Of a DNA stretch of 64,000 nucleotides, positions 63,546 through 64,000 are shown in pieces. Origin of the DNA: Terricaulis sp. (GTDB lineage Bacteria > Pseudomonadota > Alphaproteobacteria > Caulobacterales > Aquidulcibacteraceae). The notes under the pieces are model-generated. The model was not told where the DNA came from, did no database searches, and was given only the letters and a program-made list of their open reading frames with translations. Position 1 is the stretch's first letter. The number at the start of each line of letters is the position of its first letter. The stretch spans positions 371,441-435,440 of the forward strand of contig JANPZV010000002.1 of NCBI GenBank assembly GCA_024707365.1. The letters are read 5' to 3'. The position numbers and the translations under genes are program-made.

Positions 63546-64000
63546 TTGAGCGCGCGCATCCTTGTTGTTGACGATCTCGAGGCCAACCGCCGCCTGCTCG
63601 AAGCCAAGCTCACGGCCGAATATTACGAAGTGCTGCTGGCCTCGCGCGGCGAGGAAGCGGTGCAGCGCGCGCCAAGCGCGAAAAGCCCGATCTCATCCTT
63701 CTCGATGTGATGATGCCCGGCGGCATCGATGGCGCTTGAGGCCTGCCGCCGGCTCAAGGCGCAAGCCGAGACGCGCCACATCCCCGTCGTCATCTCACGA
63801 CGCTCGACGATCAATCGAGCCGCGTGCGCGGGCTGCAGGCCGGCGCGGAAGATTTCGTCACCAAGCCGATCGATGACGTGCATCTGATGGCGCGGGTGAA
63901 GAACCTGCTCGCGCTCAAGGTCGTCACCGATGAATTGCGCGCGCGCGAAGCCAGCGGGCGCAAGCTGGGCGTGATCGAAGAAGAGCTGCGCCCCGATCCT
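63546..64000 (+). CDS. pleD: PleD-type diguanylate cyclase response regulator (3' end outside window)
   Basis: The N-terminal receiver part of PleD. A TTG at 63546, three bases after GGAGGGC, reads [20 protein letters not shown], then [19 protein letters not shown]. After frame breaks near 63665, 63735 and 63800 it continues [34 protein letters not shown] and [20 protein letters not shown] before the window ends. Full-length PleD has two receivers and a GGDEF domain that makes c-di-GMP; only the first receiver and linker are visible. It is immediately downstream of divK, the Caulobacter arrangement, supporting the identification. Confidence 0.9.

Overview
This is a high-GC chromosomal segment from an alphaproteobacterium, most likely in Caulobacterales (Caulobacteraceae or Hyphomonadaceae-like). 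The strongest evidence is the right end: divK followed directly by pleD, with a perfect TTAA-N7-TTAA CtrA-type box about 100 bp upstream of divK. The order pyrB-pyrC-like-plsY-dprA-topA-rnr-dinB-divK-pleD, the Cys-containing N-terminus of DinB, and a flagellar FlaEY-like giant protein fit the same group. No phage, plasmid, CRISPR or rRNA was seen. Two tRNA genes are present (Thr-GGT and Ser-GCT).

Layout. 1-13.6 kb: truncated murA, tRNA-Thr, a very large repeat-built protein with hook-IN-like modules, a GST, an M28 peptidase, a cysteine synthase, a DUF4956/lipoprotein/metallophosphatase operon, and a secreted protein with CotH-kinase-like motifs. 13.8-23.2 kb: a compact lipid or polyketide cluster. 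It has an ABC exporter, an ACP, two ketosynthases, a DUF4188 protein, a BtrH-like acyltransferase, a KAS III, a DarA-like dialkylresorcinol condensing enzyme and two hotdog dehydratases. 23.2-38.9 kb: tRNA-Ser, a polyprenyl sugar transferase, ExbD, stress and envelope proteins, gatB, a GMC oxidoreductase, PilZ and GYF proteins, phoH and small accessory genes. 38.9-48.9 kb: gatA/gatC, ruvX, pyrB plus a degenerate dihydroorotase, MliC, DUF1543 and an adenylate-cyclase/TPR protein. 49-64 kb: plsY, dprA, an antiporter, topA, rnr, a COG3146 acyltransferase, RidA, dinB, a ROK kinase, divK and pleD.

How genes work together. The 13.8-23.2 kb cluster reads as one pathway: carrier protein, condensing enzymes and dehydratases build an acyl chain, DarA/KAS III may close an alkylresorcinol-like ring, the BtrH-like protein may move an ACP-bound product to an acceptor, and the ABC pair may export it. 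The dispersed gatB, gatA and gatC supply tRNA-dependent amidation. PyrB is paired with a dihydroorotase homologue that has lost its metal ligands and is probably a structural partner. DivK/PleD control the cell cycle and c-di-GMP; the PilZ protein is a possible c-di-GMP receptor.

Repeats and quality. There are two copies of a ~165-bp double-hairpin element (REP-pair-like), several smaller palindromic intergenic repeats, and inverted repeats bracketing small accessory genes. About 35 single-base frame changes interrupt roughly 25 genes, including essential ones (gatB, gatC, topA, pyrB, divK). The simplest explanation is uncorrected long-read indel error, so split genes are annotated here as single genes with the break positions given.
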